Source of the DNA: Mycolicibacterium sp. YH-1 | GTDB taxonomy: Bacteria > Actinomycetota > Actinomycetes > Mycobacteriales > Mycobacteriaceae | NCBI RefSeq assembly: GCF_022557175.1 | Contig: NZ_CP092915.1 | Location: forward strand, 496,001 to 560,000 | Reading direction: 5' to 3' | Length of the DNA: 64,000 nucleotides | Part shown: piece by piece, positions 11,750 through 21,211 of the stretch | Layout: each line of letters begins with the position of its first letter | Position numbering within the stretch: position 1 is the stretch's first letter | The notes under the pieces: generated by a model | Database searches by the model: none | Seen by the model: the letters and a program-made list of their open reading frames with translations, nothing else | What the model was told of the DNA's origin: nothing | Translations under genes and position numbers: made by a program

Positions 11750-12441
11750 TGTGCCGTCACCTCGGTTGGCTCGGCCATTCCGCGTCCGTGGCGTCGCTGG
11801 TTCTCGATCAGCCGTACGGCCTTCTGGTGCAGTCGTATTCGCCACGTCGTCAGAAGAACGGCCTGATGAACGCCGACGGTTGGGGGGTGGGCTTCTTCGA
11901 TCACGGAACGGCGCGCCGCTGGCGCAGTGCGGCACCGCTGTGGGGTGACACCTCGTTCGCGTCGGTTGCCCCGGCGCTGCGCAGCGAGTGCATCGTCGCC
12001 GCGGTTCGCTCGGCGACTGTCGGCATGCCCATCGAGGCGTCGGCGTCGGCCCCGTTCAGCGACGGCGCCTGGCTGCTGTCGCACAACGGCGTCGTCGACC
12101 GGTCAGTGCTGCCGGCCTCAGCCACCGCCGAGTCCACCGTCGACAGCGCTCTACTCGCCGCGCTGATCTTCGAGCGCGGTCTCGACTCGCTGGGCGACAC
12201 CGTGGTCGAGGTCGGTGCCGCCGATCCCAATGCTCGACTGAATATATTGGCCGCCAACGGTTCCCGTATGCTGGCCACCACCTGGGGGGACACCCTGTCG
12301 GTGCTGCGGCGCGACGACGGAGTCGTGCTTGCCAGCGAACCCTACGATGACGACCCGGCGTGGCAGGAGATCCCGGACCGGCACCTCGTCGATGTCGTCG
12401 GGTCCAACATCGCGCTGAGTCCCTTGAAAGGATCGTCATGA
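11749..12441 (+). CDS. egtC: Gamma-glutamyl-hercynylcysteine sulfoxide hydrolase EgtC
   Basis: EgtC removes the gamma-glutamyl group from the EgtB product. It belongs to the N-terminal-nucleophile class II glutamine amidotransferases: Cys2 directly follows the initiator methionine (MCRHLGWLG). The GWGVGFF and LLSHNGVVD motifs of the fold follow. The 230-residue length is normal. The start overlaps the egtB stop by one base (TGATG). Confidence 0.95.
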   Translation: MCRHLGWLGHSASVASLVLDQPYGLLVQSYSPRRQKNGLMNADGWGVGFFDHGTARRWRSAAPLWGDTSFASVAPALRSECIVAAVRSATVGMPIEASASAPFSDGAWLLSHNGVVDRSVLPASATAESTVDSALLAALIFERGLDSLGDTVVEVGAADPNARLNILAANGSRMLATTWGDTLSVLRRDDGVVLASEPYDDDPAWQEIPDRHLVDVVGSNIALSPLKGSS

Positions 12442-13403
12442 CGCTGTCCCTGTCGAACTACCTCGCCGCGGACTCCGCCGCGAACGCGCTGCGACGCGAT
12501 GTTCGCGACGGGCTCACGAGGACCCCGAAGTCGTTGCCGCCGAAGTGGTTCTACGACTCGGTCGGCAGCGACCTGTTCGACCAGATCACCCGGCTGCCCG
12601 AGTACTACCCGACGCGCACCGAGGCGCAGATCCTGCGGGCCCACGCGGCCGACGTGGCGGCGGCCTCCGGTGCGGACACGCTCGTGGAACTCGGCAGCGG
12701 CACGTCGGAGAAGACGCGCATCCTGCTCGACGCGATGAGCGAGGCCGGATCCCTGCGCAGGTTCATCCCGTTCGACGTTGACGCCGGTGTGCTCGAGGCG
12801 GCCGGCGCGGCGATCGGCGCCGAGTACCCCGGGGTGGAGGTCGATGCGGTGTGCGGTGACTTCGAGGAGCACCTCGAGAAGATCCCGACCGGCGGCCGTC
12901 GACTGGTCGTGTTCCTCGGGTCGACCATCGGCAACCTGACTCCAGGCCCGCGCGCGGAGTTCCTCGCTGCGCTGGCACGGACTCTCGCACCCGGTGACGC
13001 GCTGCTGCTGGGTACCGACCTGGTCAAGGACACCGAGAGATTGGTCAGGGCCTATGACGACGCGGCCGGCGTCACGGCCAGGTTCAACCTCAACGTGCTG
13101 GCGGTGGTCAACCGCGAGTTGGACGCCGACTTCGACCTGGCCGCCTTCGAACATGTCGCCCGGTGGAACGCTGACGACGAGCGAATCGAGATGTGGCTGC
13201 GCGCCCGCACCGCGCAGCGCGTACACGTTGGCGCAGTGGATCTCACGGTCGATTTCGCCGCAGGGGAGGAGATGCTGACCGAGGTGTCCTCCAAGTTCCG
13301 GCCCGAGGGTGTGGAGGCCGAGTTGGCGGCGGCCGGGCTGCGTCGTACCCACTGGTGGACCGACCCCGCGGGCGACTTCGGCCTGTCGCTGTCGGCACTG
13401 TGA
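12438..13403 (+). CDS. egtD: L-histidine N-alpha-methyltransferase EgtD
   Basis: EgtD trimethylates histidine to hercynine with three S-adenosylmethionine molecules, the entry step of the pathway. The 321-residue protein has the SAM motif [12 protein letters not shown] (about 82-93) and the substrate-pocket tyrosine in LPEYYPTR (Y56). [13 protein letters not shown] and the C-terminal [10 protein letters not shown], containing the glutamate/serine pair that holds histidine, are also present. The start overlaps egtC by four bases after GAAAGGA. Confidence 0.95.
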   Translation: MTLSLSNYLAADSAANALRRDVRDGLTRTPKSLPPKWFYDSVGSDLFDQITRLPEYYPTRTEAQILRAHAADVAAASGADTLVELGSGTSEKTRILLDAMSEAGSLRRFIPFDVDAGVLEAAGAAIGAEYPGVEVDAVCGDFEEHLEKIPTGGRRLVVFLGSTIGNLTPGPRAEFLAALARTLAPGDALLLGTDLVKDTERLVRAYDDAAGVTARFNLNVLAVVNRELDADFDLAAFEHVARWNADDERIEMWLRARTAQRVHVGAVDLTVDFAAGEEMLTEVSSKFRPEGVEAELAAAGLRRTHWWTDPAGDFGLSLSAL

Positions 13404-14506
13404 TGGCGTCACGGCCGACGTCCACGGAGCCGGCCCTCGCGCAGACGTGGCGTGCCGCCAGGCCGCCGGTGGCCGGGGTGCACCTGGACAGCGCGGCGTG
13501 TTCACGGCAGAGTCTGGCCGCCATCGAGGCGGCCGCCGCGCACGCCCGGCACGAGGCGGAGGTCGGCGGCTACGTCGCGGCCGAGGCCGCCGCCCCTGTG
13601 CTCGACGCGGGTCGCGCCGCTGTCGGCGCGTTGACCGGCTTCGCCCTCACCGACGTCAACTTCACCACGGGCTCGAATCACGCCCTCGACATTCTGCTCG
13701 GCGACTGGCGGGGCGAGCGCACGCTGGCCTGCCTGCCCGGCGAGTACGGGCCCAACCTGCTGATCATGGCGCGACACGGTTTCGACGTGCGGGCGCTGCC
13801 GGTCGACGGCTCCGGGCGGCTGGACGTTGGCGCGGTAGCGGCCGCGCTGGCCGCGGATCCCCCTGCGCTGGTTCATCTCACCACGCTGGGTAGCCACAAG
13901 GGGATCGTGCAGCCCGCAGCCGCCCTCGGCGCGGTCTGCCGTGCCGCAGGTCTACCACTTGTCGTCGACGCCGCGCAGGCCTTCGCGCACGTCGACTGTG
14001 CTGACGGCGGGGCCGACGCGATGTACTCCTCGTCGCGCAAGTGGACGGCGGGTCCGCGCGGGCTCGGCTGGTTGGCCGCCCGGCCGGGGCTGCTCTCTGA
14101 GGGGGTGTTGGCGCGCATGGCGCACGCCGAGGTGAATGTCGCTGCGCAGGTGGGACTCTCGATCGCGCTGGGTGAACACGTGGAAGCCGGCCCGGCGCAT
14201 GTGCGTGCCCGACTGGCCGAGGTCGGTGCGACCACCCGGGTGGCACTGTCCGATGTGGCGGGCTGGCAGGTCGTCGAACCGATTGAGGAACCCAGCGCGA
14301 TCACCACGCTGATCCCACCCGACGGCGTCGATCCGCAGGCCGTGCGGGCGCGGCTGATCGCCGAGCACCGCATCGTCACCACCTACGCCGGTGTGGAGCG
14401 CGCGCCGAAAGAGATGACGGGCCCGGCACTGCGGGTGTCGCCACACGTCGACGTCACGACCGACGATCTCGAGGTGTTCGCGGCGGCGCTGACCGCCCTG
14501 TCCTAG
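13403..14506 (+). CDS. egtE: PLP-dependent C-S lyase of ergothioneine synthesis EgtE
   Basis: EgtE cleaves the hercynylcysteine sulfoxide to ergothioneine. It is an aminotransferase class V fold protein of 367 residues. The PLP-binding lysine is in [13 protein letters not shown], preceded by the phosphate-contact aspartate segment [24 protein letters not shown] forms the N-terminal pocket. The start overlaps the egtD stop by one base (TGATG). The gene ends the egt operon, and an eight-base-pair hairpin follows at once. In other species EgtE can be replaced by other lyases; here all five genes are present. Confidence 0.93.
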   Translation: MASRPTSTEPALAQTWRAARPPVAGVHLDSAACSRQSLAAIEAAAAHARHEAEVGGYVAAEAAAPVLDAGRAAVGALTGFALTDVNFTTGSNHALDILLGDWRGERTLACLPGEYGPNLLIMARHGFDVRALPVDGSGRLDVGAVAAALAADPPALVHLTTLGSHKGIVQPAAALGAVCRAAGLPLVVDAAQAFAHVDCADGGADAMYSSSRKWTAGPRGLGWLAARPGLLSEGVLARMAHAEVNVAAQVGLSIALGEHVEAGPAHVRARLAEVGATTRVALSDVAGWQVVEPIEEPSAITTLIPPDGVDPQAVRARLIAEHRIVTTYAGVERAPKEMTGPALRVSPHVDVTTDDLEVFAAALTALS

Positions 14507-14509
14507 CGG

Positions 14510-14529
14510 CGGGCGCGACACCGCGCCCG
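14510..14529 (+). terminator. Terminator hairpin of the egt operon
   Basis: CGGGCGCG at 14510-14517 and CGCGCCCG at 14522-14529 form a perfect eight-pair stem with the tetraloop ACAC, three bases after the egtE stop. No T-run follows. Confidence 0.6.
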
Positions 14530-14535
14530 GGCCTG

Positions 14536-14588
14536 CCCGATCGGACGGTTCTGGTGATCCGGTCGGTCGGTAACGGCGGCGAACCGTT
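14536..14588 (+). promoter_or_regulatory. Candidate control region of the methanol dehydrogenase gene
   Basis: Upstream of mno there is CCGATCGG (14537-14544), also found before the second alcohol dehydrogenase gene (18503-18510), and an inverted repeat AACGG-N7-CCGTT (14572-14588). NarL-type regulators such as MnoR bind short inverted repeats, so these are candidate sites. The support is weak because the motifs are short and GC-rich. Confidence 0.3.
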
Positions 14589-14654
14589 GTGACCACCACC
14601 ACAGCGGGTCCACCGTGGTCTCGGTAACCCAACCGAACACGGGAGATCGATCCA

Positions 14655-15926
14655 ATGGCCATTGAGCTGAATCAGATTTGGGAATTCCCGATCAAGGAGT
14701 TTCATCCGTTTCCACGCGCTCTGCTCGGCGTCGGCGCCCACGATATTATCGGTGTCGAAGCCAAGAACCTCGGCTTCAAGCGCACCTTGCTGATGACCAC
14801 CGGCCTGCGCGGGTCGGGCATCATTGAGGAACTCACCGGCAAGATTGAGTACCAGGGCGTCGAGGTCGTCCTCTACGACAAGGTCGAGTCCAACCCCAAG
14901 GACTACAACGTCATGGAGGCCGCCGCCCTCTATCAGCAGGAAAAGTGCGACAGCATCATCTCCATCGGCGGTGGTTCCAGTCATGACGCCGCGAAGGGCG
15001 CCCGCGTGGTGATCGCCCACGACGGCCGCAACATCAACGAGTTTGAGGGCTTCGCCAAGTCCACCAACAAGCAGAACCCGCCGCACATCGCCGTATCGAC
15101 CACGGCCGGAACGGGTTCGGAGACATCGTGGGCCTATGTCATCACCGACACCTCAGACATGGATCACCCGCACAAGTGGGTGGGCTTCGACGAGGCGACG
15201 ATCGTCACGTTGGCGGTCGACGACCCACTGCTCTACTACACCTGCCCGCAGCACTTCACCGCCTACTGCGGGTTCGACGTGCTGGCCCACGGCAGTGAGC
15301 CGTACGTGTCCCGGCTGGACTTCGCTCCGTCGCTCGGAAATGCCTTGTACTCGGTCGAACTCGTCGCCAAGCACCTGCGCGAGGCGGTGTTCGAGCCGAA
15401 GAACCTCAAGGCCCGCGAGGGCATGATGAACGCGCAGTACATCGCCGGTCAGGCGTTCAACTCCGGCGGTCTGGGCATCGTGCACTCGATCAGCCACGCC
15501 GTCAGCGCATTCTTCGACAGTCACCACGGCCTGAACAACGCGATCGCGCTGCCACGGGTCTGGGAGTACAACCTGCCCGCTCGCTTCGAGCGATACGCGC
15601 AATTGGCTTCAGCGATGGGCGTCGACACGCGCAACATGACCACCGTGCAGGCGGCCGACGCCGCCGTCGAGGCGGCTATCCGGCTGTCGCAGGACGTCGG
15701 CATCCCGGACAACTTCGGCCAGGTGCGTACCGACTCCTACGACAAGAACCGGATGAACACCGGGAAGTACGCCGGTCGTGGCGAGGTCATCAAGGGTGAC
15801 GACAAGACCGTGCTGGCCATCTCCGAGCACATCCAGGGTGACTGGTGCACGCCGGGCAACCCCCGTGAGGTCACGGTCAACTCGATGATTCCGGTTGTGG
15901 GGCATGCGATCAACGAGTCCTACTGA
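14655..15926 (+). CDS. mno: NDMA-dependent methanol dehydrogenase (mycofactocin-linked)
   Basis: The 423-residue iron-type (group III) alcohol dehydrogenase matches the NDMA-dependent methanol dehydrogenases of mycobacteria and Amycolatopsis (Mno, also called Mdo) along its length as I remember them. Motifs include the MAIELNQIWEFPIKEFHPFP start, SIISIGGGSSHDAAKGARV for nucleotide binding, and the metal-ligand region FDVLAHGSEPYVS with HSISHAVSAFFDSHHG. The tightly bound NAD(P) is not released and is thought to be re-oxidised through mycofactocin, which fits the mft genes 8 kb downstream. The start follows GGGAG. The gene uses more AAG/AAC codons than its neighbours, typical of high expression. 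Confidence 0.9.
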   Translation: MAIELNQIWEFPIKEFHPFPRALLGVGAHDIIGVEAKNLGFKRTLLMTTGLRGSGIIEELTGKIEYQGVEVVLYDKVESNPKDYNVMEAAALYQQEKCDSIISIGGGSSHDAAKGARVVIAHDGRNINEFEGFAKSTNKQNPPHIAVSTTAGTGSETSWAYVITDTSDMDHPHKWVGFDEATIVTLAVDDPLLYYTCPQHFTAYCGFDVLAHGSEPYVSRLDFAPSLGNALYSVELVAKHLREAVFEPKNLKAREGMMNAQYIAGQAFNSGGLGIVHSISHAVSAFFDSHHGLNNAIALPRVWEYNLPARFERYAQLASAMGVDTRNMTTVQAADAAVEAAIRLSQDVGIPDNFGQVRTDSYDKNRMNTGKYAGRGEVIKGDDKTVLAISEHIQGDWCTPGNPREVTVNSMIPVVGHAINESY

Positions 15927-16992
15927 GCCCCGGGGGGGACGCGACCGATCCCTCGTCGGTCGCGCCCCCACCCGGCTATTCGCCGACGCTGAGGACCTCG
16001 GTGCGGCGCTGCGCGACCAGGGCTACATCGCCGACGATGATCTGGCGACGGTCGTCCACCTCGCGACCGCGCTGGATCGGCCCCTTCTCCTGGAGGGGCC
16101 GGCCGGCGTCGGCAAGACCGAACTGGCCAAGGCGCTCGCCGCGGCGGCGGGGCGGCGCCTGGTCCGGCTGCAGTGCTACGAGGGCCTGGACGACAACCGC
16201 GTCCTCTATGAGTGGGACTACGCCAAGCAACTCCTGCACGTGCAGATGTTGCGGGACCGGATCACCGAATCCACCTCGCACCTAACTGATCTCGACGAGG
16301 CATCGCGCTTCCTGGCGGCGCGCGACTTCGGGCTGTACACCGAGGACTTCCTCTCCGCGCGCCCGCTGCTGGACGCGGTGCGCTCCGAGGAACCGGTGGT
16401 GCTCCTGGTCGACGAGGTGGACCGCACTGAGGAGGCGATGGAGGCACTGCTGCTCGAGGTGCTTGCCGAGCGTCAGGTCACCATCCCAGAGATCGGCACG
16501 TTCACCGCGCGGTCCATACCGTGGGTGGTGTTGACGTCAAATGACACCCGCGAGCTGTCGGCGGCGCTGAAGCGGCGCTGCCTGCACTTCCACGTCGGAT
16601 TCCCGTCGGTGGACCGCGAACGCGAGATCGTGTCGGTGCGTGCACCGCACGTAGAACAGGACGTTGTCACCGATGTCGTCGAGCTGGCCAGTACGCTGCG
16701 CGATCTGCCACTGCGCAAGGGTCCCTCGATATCGGAGGTGGTCGACGCCGCCCGCGCCGCAAGCATCCTGCGCCGCAACGGGGTGTCCGACGAGAGGGGG
16801 CGCGATGTGCTGATGTCGGCGCTGGTCAAGTTCACGAGTGACCGGGACATCGCGCTCGGGCACTTCGCCTCGGTGCCGTCCCCGGCGGCCGTGTCCGAGC
16901 CCGCCCAGGAACGCGCCACAGTCGCGTCCCGGCCTGCCAACACCACGACCTCGGCGTTCCGCGGGCGTGGCGGCGGGCTCCGCCGTGCTTGA
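15904..16992 (+). CDS. MoxR-type AAA+ ATPase beside the methanol dehydrogenase
   Basis: A 362-residue AAA+ ATPase with Walker A GPAGVGKTE (about 65-73), Walker B VVLLVDEVDR, sensor 1 VVLTSNDTREL and an arginine-finger-like LKRRCLHFHV. MoxR ATPases work with VWA-domain proteins to activate metal enzymes or insert metal or cofactor. The next gene encodes such a partner, overlapping by eight bases. ATG 15904 is inside the last codons of mno; no start is visible closer to the conserved part, so the two genes overlap by 23 bases. The C-terminal 40 residues are low-complexity (PANTTTSAFRGRGGG). A role in maturing the flanking alcohol dehydrogenases is inference from position. Confidence 0.85.
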   Translation: MRSTSPTEPRGGRDRSLVGRAPTRLFADAEDLGAALRDQGYIADDDLATVVHLATALDRPLLLEGPAGVGKTELAKALAAAAGRRLVRLQCYEGLDDNRVLYEWDYAKQLLHVQMLRDRITESTSHLTDLDEASRFLAARDFGLYTEDFLSARPLLDAVRSEEPVVLLVDEVDRTEEAMEALLLEVLAERQVTIPEIGTFTARSIPWVVLTSNDTRELSAALKRRCLHFHVGFPSVDREREIVSVRAPHVEQDVVTDVVELASTLRDLPLRKGPSISEVVDAARAASILRRNGVSDERGRDVLMSALVKFTSDRDIALGHFASVPSPAAVSEPAQERATVASRPANTTTSAFRGRGGGLRRA

Positions 16993-18487
16993 CCCCAGTG
17001 ACCTCCTGGACGTGGTCGCGGCCGCGTTCGGCAGGTTGCTGCGGGTCGCGGGTGTCGCGACGTCGCCAGTCGAGATGATCGAGGTCCGCAGGGTTTTCGG
17101 GCTTATCGGCACACGCGACCGGGCCGCGTTGCGGGCGGCGCTGCGGGCCACCTGCGCTAAGTACGCCAGGGAGCAGCCGGGTTTCGACCGCGCCTTCGAG
17201 GCGATGTTCGGTGACCGGGCCGCCGCGTCCGCAGCCTCCGATATAGGCGCCGCCGGTCGGGCGCACACCGCTGCGGGGCTGCCCGAGGAACTCGATATCG
17301 CCGAGGATCAGGAGATCGGTCGTTACGCCGAGTACAACGAGCGGGCTGCCGAGGTCGGTGAGTTCTTCGACGCCCCAGACGCCGTGAAGGGCTTCAACCC
17401 GCACAAGGACGACGACGACATCAGCGTGTCGGGAGCGGATAACGAACTCACCGTGTCTGCCCAGACAGATGAGGGTCGCCGCGGCGTCCGCTACACCGTG
17501 GAGGTGGACCGGGCCGGCTCCACCGTTGTCGGCGACCTCGCCGACTCGGTGGGGCCGGTGGTGGCCGGGACACTGAGTTTCGACGACCCGGACTCGATCC
17601 TGGCGTGGCTGGACGCCTACGACCCGAACCGCACCTACGGCGATGACGACAGCACCGAGCGGCTCACCGCCGAGCAGTTGGCCCGGCTCACCCGCGCCGT
17701 CGAGGAGTTCGTCACCGCGTTGGCGGGCCGCGCGGGGTTGGCCGCGAAGCCCGAGACGGCCGAACGCAGCACTGCATCGGCCCCGGCGGCCGATGTCGAT
17801 CTCGCCTGTCACGAGGTGCTTCGCCGGATGCGAGGAGCGCCGCGACCGCGACCCAGGGAGTTCGGCCGCGGCCGGCTGGACATGCGCCGCACCACGCGAG
17901 CCAGTCAGCGCACCGACGGCGTGCCGTTCCGGCTTGTGATGCGCACGCCACGACCCGACCGCGTCCGGTTGCTCGTCATCGCCGACGTGTCACTGTCCGT
18001 GCGACCGGTCACCGCGTTCACCCTGCGGCTGGCCCAGGCCATGCACCGGCGGGCGGATCGCTGTCGGGTGGTGGCCTTCGTCGACCGGGCCGTTGACGTC
18101 ACCGAGACGCTGCTGCGCAGCGGCGGTGACGACGTCCTGGCGGCAGTGCTGGCCGACGCGAGGCTGGATCTCGAGGCCAGCAGCGACTACGGCCGCATGC
18201 TCGAGGACATGCTGACCGGGCACGCCGACGCCCTCGACTCGCGCACCGCGGTACTGGTGGTGGGCGACGGGCGCTCGGGCGGGTTGCCGCCCCACGTCGA
18301 ACGGCTCAAGACCCTGCGTCGCCGCGTTCACCGCCTGGCGTGGATCACCCCGGAGCCTGATCGGTACTGGTCGCAGGCCACGTGTGCGATGCCGGACTAC
18401 GCGCAGGTGTGTGACGAGGTGTTCGTCGCCCGCGATGCCGCGCAGCTCGCCGCACGGGCCGGTGAACTCGCTCACGCCCTGTCCTAG
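16985..18487 (+). CDS. VWA-domain (CoxE-like) protein, partner of the MoxR ATPase
   Basis: A 500-residue protein with a von Willebrand A domain in the C-terminal third. The metal site is visible as IADVSLSVRP (D-x-S-x-S, D334), later VVGDGRSGG and LAWITPEPDRYWS. The middle (about 130-250) is acidic and looks disordered. CoxE-like proteins pair with MoxR ATPases, as in carbon monoxide dehydrogenase maturation. GTG 16985 overlaps the ATPase gene by eight bases; the longer frame back to 16838 is a shadow of the ATPase sequence. Target unknown; the two neighbouring alcohol dehydrogenases are the obvious candidates. Confidence 0.85.
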   Translation: MLDPSDLLDVVAAAFGRLLRVAGVATSPVEMIEVRRVFGLIGTRDRAALRAALRATCAKYAREQPGFDRAFEAMFGDRAAASAASDIGAAGRAHTAAGLPEELDIAEDQEIGRYAEYNERAAEVGEFFDAPDAVKGFNPHKDDDDISVSGADNELTVSAQTDEGRRGVRYTVEVDRAGSTVVGDLADSVGPVVAGTLSFDDPDSILAWLDAYDPNRTYGDDDSTERLTAEQLARLTRAVEEFVTALAGRAGLAAKPETAERSTASAPAADVDLACHEVLRRMRGAPRPRPREFGRGRLDMRRTTRASQRTDGVPFRLVMRTPRPDRVRLLVIADVSLSVRPVTAFTLRLAQAMHRRADRCRVVAFVDRAVDVTETLLRSGGDDVLAAVLADARLDLEASSDYGRMLEDMLTGHADALDSRTAVLVVGDGRSGGLPPHVERLKTLRRRVHRLAWITPEPDRYWSQATCAMPDYAQVCDEVFVARDAAQLAARAGELAHALS

Positions 18488-18507
18488 GGCGGACTGACCT
18501 ACCCGAT

Positions 18508-18530
18508 CGGGCAGGTGGGTGACCTGCCCG
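18508..18530 (+). terminator. Hairpin between the VWA gene and the second alcohol dehydrogenase
   Basis: CGGGCAGGT (18508-18516) and ACCTGCCCG (18522-18530) form a perfect nine-pair stem around the five-base loop GGGTG, 20 bases after the VWA stop. It could end the mno-MoxR-VWA transcript, or be an operator since it overlaps the CCGATCGG motif. Confidence 0.5.
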
Positions 18531-18596
18531 TCTGCATGTTGTGACGGGCCGTCCGGACCGTATGGTGGAAGTCGGACTGTTAGGTGGATCACACTC

Positions 18597-19829
18597 ATGA
18601 CGATGGCGGCACTCGTACCCGAATACGACCGCGGCACGGTGGGCGGAGGGGCCTCCGCGGTCGCCCCCTCCGCGGAACCGCCCCGGCTGCTCAAGTTCCA
18701 CGCACCCGAGATCGTGTTCGGCATCGACTCCATGGTGGAGGCCGCGCGCGCCGCCCTCCGCCTCGGTGCGTTGCGGCCGCTGCTCGTCACCGACCCCGGC
18801 CTGATCGAGGCGGGCTGGGTCGCCGAACTCGTCGGCCACCTCAGGGCGCAGGGCGTCGACGCCCGGGTGTGGAGTGCCCTGACACCGAACCCGAAGGACT
18901 ACGAGGTCGCGGCGGGTTACGAGTACTACCGCGAACACGGCTGCGACGTTCTCATCGCGCTTGGCGGCGGGTCGGTGATCGACGCGGCCAAGGGTGTCGC
19001 AATTCTGGCCGCCAACGGTGGGAACATTCTCGACTATGCCGGCGTGGACAAGGCGACCATGCCCATCCCGCCGTTGGTGGTGGTGCCGACCACGTCGGGC
19101 ACCGGAGCTGACGTGTCGCAGTTCTGCATCGTCACCGACACGGCTCGCGGCACCAAGATCACGATCCTGGGTCGCGCGCTGGTTCCCGACATCACCGTCA
19201 TCGACCCGCGGGTACTCACCACGATGCCCGAATGGCTCAACGCCGCAACGGGTCTGGACGCACTCACGCACGGTATCGAGGCATTCGTCTCGCTGGGGCA
19301 CAACCAGCTGACCGACCATCATGCGCTGCGCGCCGTGGTGATGGTGACCGACAACCTGGTACGCACCATCGAGAAGCCGAATGAGATGAGTGCGCGGGTG
19401 TTGATGGCGCAGGCCAGCCTCGAGGCGGGTCTGGCGTTCACCAACGCGATCCTTGGGGCCGCCCACGCGATGAGTCATCAGGTCGGTGGCCTCCTCGACC
19501 TGCCGCATGGTGTGATCAACGGAGTCCTGCTGCCCCACGTGATCCGGTTCAACGCCGAGGTGGATCCCACACCGTTTGCCACCATCGCCAACTGCCTGGG
19601 GCTGGTCGACCAACGTGCACCCGCGGCCGACGCCGCCTGCGCCCTCGCCGACCGGGTGCAGCGACTCGCGGCCGACGTCGGCGGACCGCGCGGGCTGGCC
19701 GAGCTGGGTGTCAGCGAGGACGACCTGCCCCGCCTGGCGAAGACCGCGCTGCAGGACGCATGCATGACCACCAATCCGCGCCAGGCCGACGAGGCGCAGA
19801 TGGAAGCGTTGTTCCGGGAGGCGATGTGA
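18597..19829 (+). CDS. Iron-type alcohol dehydrogenase (1,3-propanediol dehydrogenase-like)
   Basis: A 410-residue group III alcohol dehydrogenase. The nucleotide-binding motif is LIALGGGSVIDAAKG. Metal ligands are in TGLDALTHGIEAFVS and in AHAMSHQVGGLLDLPHG, the family signature. It resembles the DhaT-like enzyme that in M. smegmatis lies beside the mnoSR genes and is needed for growth on 1,3-propanediol; whether it too uses mycofactocin is inferred. ATG 18597 follows AGGTGGA. The stop overlaps the kinase start by four bases, so enzyme and sensor are cotranslated. A proline/alanine-rich N-terminal extension of about 30 residues precedes the fold. Confidence 0.85.
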   Translation: MTMAALVPEYDRGTVGGGASAVAPSAEPPRLLKFHAPEIVFGIDSMVEAARAALRLGALRPLLVTDPGLIEAGWVAELVGHLRAQGVDARVWSALTPNPKDYEVAAGYEYYREHGCDVLIALGGGSVIDAAKGVAILAANGGNILDYAGVDKATMPIPPLVVVPTTSGTGADVSQFCIVTDTARGTKITILGRALVPDITVIDPRVLTTMPEWLNAATGLDALTHGIEAFVSLGHNQLTDHHALRAVVMVTDNLVRTIEKPNEMSARVLMAQASLEAGLAFTNAILGAAHAMSHQVGGLLDLPHGVINGVLLPHVIRFNAEVDPTPFATIANCLGLVDQRAPAADAACALADRVQRLAADVGGPRGLAELGVSEDDLPRLAKTALQDACMTTNPRQADEAQMEALFREAM

Positions 19830-21211
19830 CGGCGGCGCCGGGGCTGGGTGGTGGCAGCAGGCGGGTCAGCACACCGGATTTGGAACGGCTCACCGGCGTC
19901 CGATCCGGCAAGGGCACCTTCTACCCGGAGTTCCGGGTTGCCGCGCAGCGCACCGAAAGGGTCGTCGCAGCCCTGGACGCGATCTCGCGGGCGCTGGTGC
20001 AGACGGTGCACGGGCCCGAACCGCTGGTGCGGGCGGTCGCAGAGGCCGCTCGTACCCACCTGGGTGCCGACTGGGTGCTGCTCGCCCTCGCTGACGGTGC
20101 GCTGCCCGAGGCGCGGCCGCGTCACCTGATCCTCGACGTCGACGGGACCATGTACTCGTTCGAGGGTCTCGCCGGTGCGCGGGATCCCGGCCCTCACCTG
20201 CCGGACGCGGTCCTCAATCGGCTCAACGACGTCCTGCGCGGGCAGCTGGCTCAGTTCCGGCTGCCCGTGATCGAGAGTCACCACGCGCATGTGCCGATCG
20301 AACTCGATGGCGGCGTGATCGGCGCCTTCGCGGCGTGGACGCCGAGCCACCGCACGCTCGACGGCACCGACGAGACCGTCATGCGAATTCTCAGCAGCCA
20401 GACGGCGGTGGCGCTGCAGAACTGCGCGCTGTTCCAGACCTCGCAGGCCCTGCTGGCAGAGTCCCAGGCCCGATACGCCGAACTACTGGCCACCCAGCGT
20501 GAACTCGATGCGGCACAACGACATCAGGTGCTCGACTCGGAACGGCACCGCATCGCGCGCGAACTGCACGACAGCGTCACCCAGTGCGTCCTGTCGGCGG
20601 GTATGCAGATCGAGGTGGCCCGCAGTGAGCTGAATGCCGCAGGCGGCCACACGGAGGAACCAGGCGCCCGCCTGGATCTGGCCAGGGACCTCACCCGCTC
20701 GGCGGTTGAGCAGCTGCGCTCGGCCATCTACGCGCTCAACCACCCGGACCACGCAGGCCGGAGCAGTCTGCCCGACTTGCTCGAACAGCTTGCGACGGTG
20801 CACATGCCGGAGGACCTACAGGTGTCGCTGCAGGTCTCGGGCACCGTGATCGAACTGCCAAGTGACGTCGAGCACGCCCTCCTGCGCATCGCGGGGGAGG
20901 CGCTGTTCAACACCGCGATGCACGGGCACGCCAGGAGAGCGATCGTGAGGCTGGGGTACCGGCCGGGCGCGGTCAGCCTGTCAATCTCCGATGACGGCAC
21001 CGGGGAACCCGACAAGCTGCGAATCGCGTTGCGTCTGGCGGAGGCGACCGACGTCGACGGCCACCATCGCGGCCTGGTCAACATGCGGGCCCGGGCCCAG
21101 GAGTACGGCGGCACCTTCGAGGTGCAACGGTCGCGCATCGGCGGTGTCCGGGTGGTCGCCACCATCCCGGTCCATCCAAGAGCAAGAGAAGGAGTCGGCA
21201 ATGACTGCTGA
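19826..21211 (+). CDS. mnoS: Sensor histidine kinase of the alcohol-oxidation locus
   Basis: A 461-residue cytoplasmic kinase. A GAF-like sensor domain spans about residues 45-200. The HisKA_3 dimerisation helix carries the phosphorylated histidine in ARELHDSVTQ (H248), and the ATPase domain has SISDDGTGEP and GLVNMRARA. No membrane segment is visible, so it should sense a soluble signal such as an alcohol, an aldehyde or redox state. In M. smegmatis the equivalent MnoS-MnoR pair controls the adjacent alcohol dehydrogenase genes. GTG 19826 overlaps the dehydrogenase stop. Confidence 0.85.
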   Translation: MTAAPGLGGGSRRVSTPDLERLTGVRSGKGTFYPEFRVAAQRTERVVAALDAISRALVQTVHGPEPLVRAVAEAARTHLGADWVLLALADGALPEARPRHLILDVDGTMYSFEGLAGARDPGPHLPDAVLNRLNDVLRGQLAQFRLPVIESHHAHVPIELDGGVIGAFAAWTPSHRTLDGTDETVMRILSSQTAVALQNCALFQTSQALLAESQARYAELLATQRELDAAQRHQVLDSERHRIARELHDSVTQCVLSAGMQIEVARSELNAAGGHTEEPGARLDLARDLTRSAVEQLRSAIYALNHPDHAGRSSLPDLLEQLATVHMPEDLQVSLQVSGTVIELPSDVEHALLRIAGEALFNTAMHGHARRAIVRLGYRPGAVSLSISDDGTGEPDKLRIALRLAEATDVDGHHRGLVNMRARAQEYGGTFEVQRSRIGGVRVVATIPVHPRAREGVGNDC

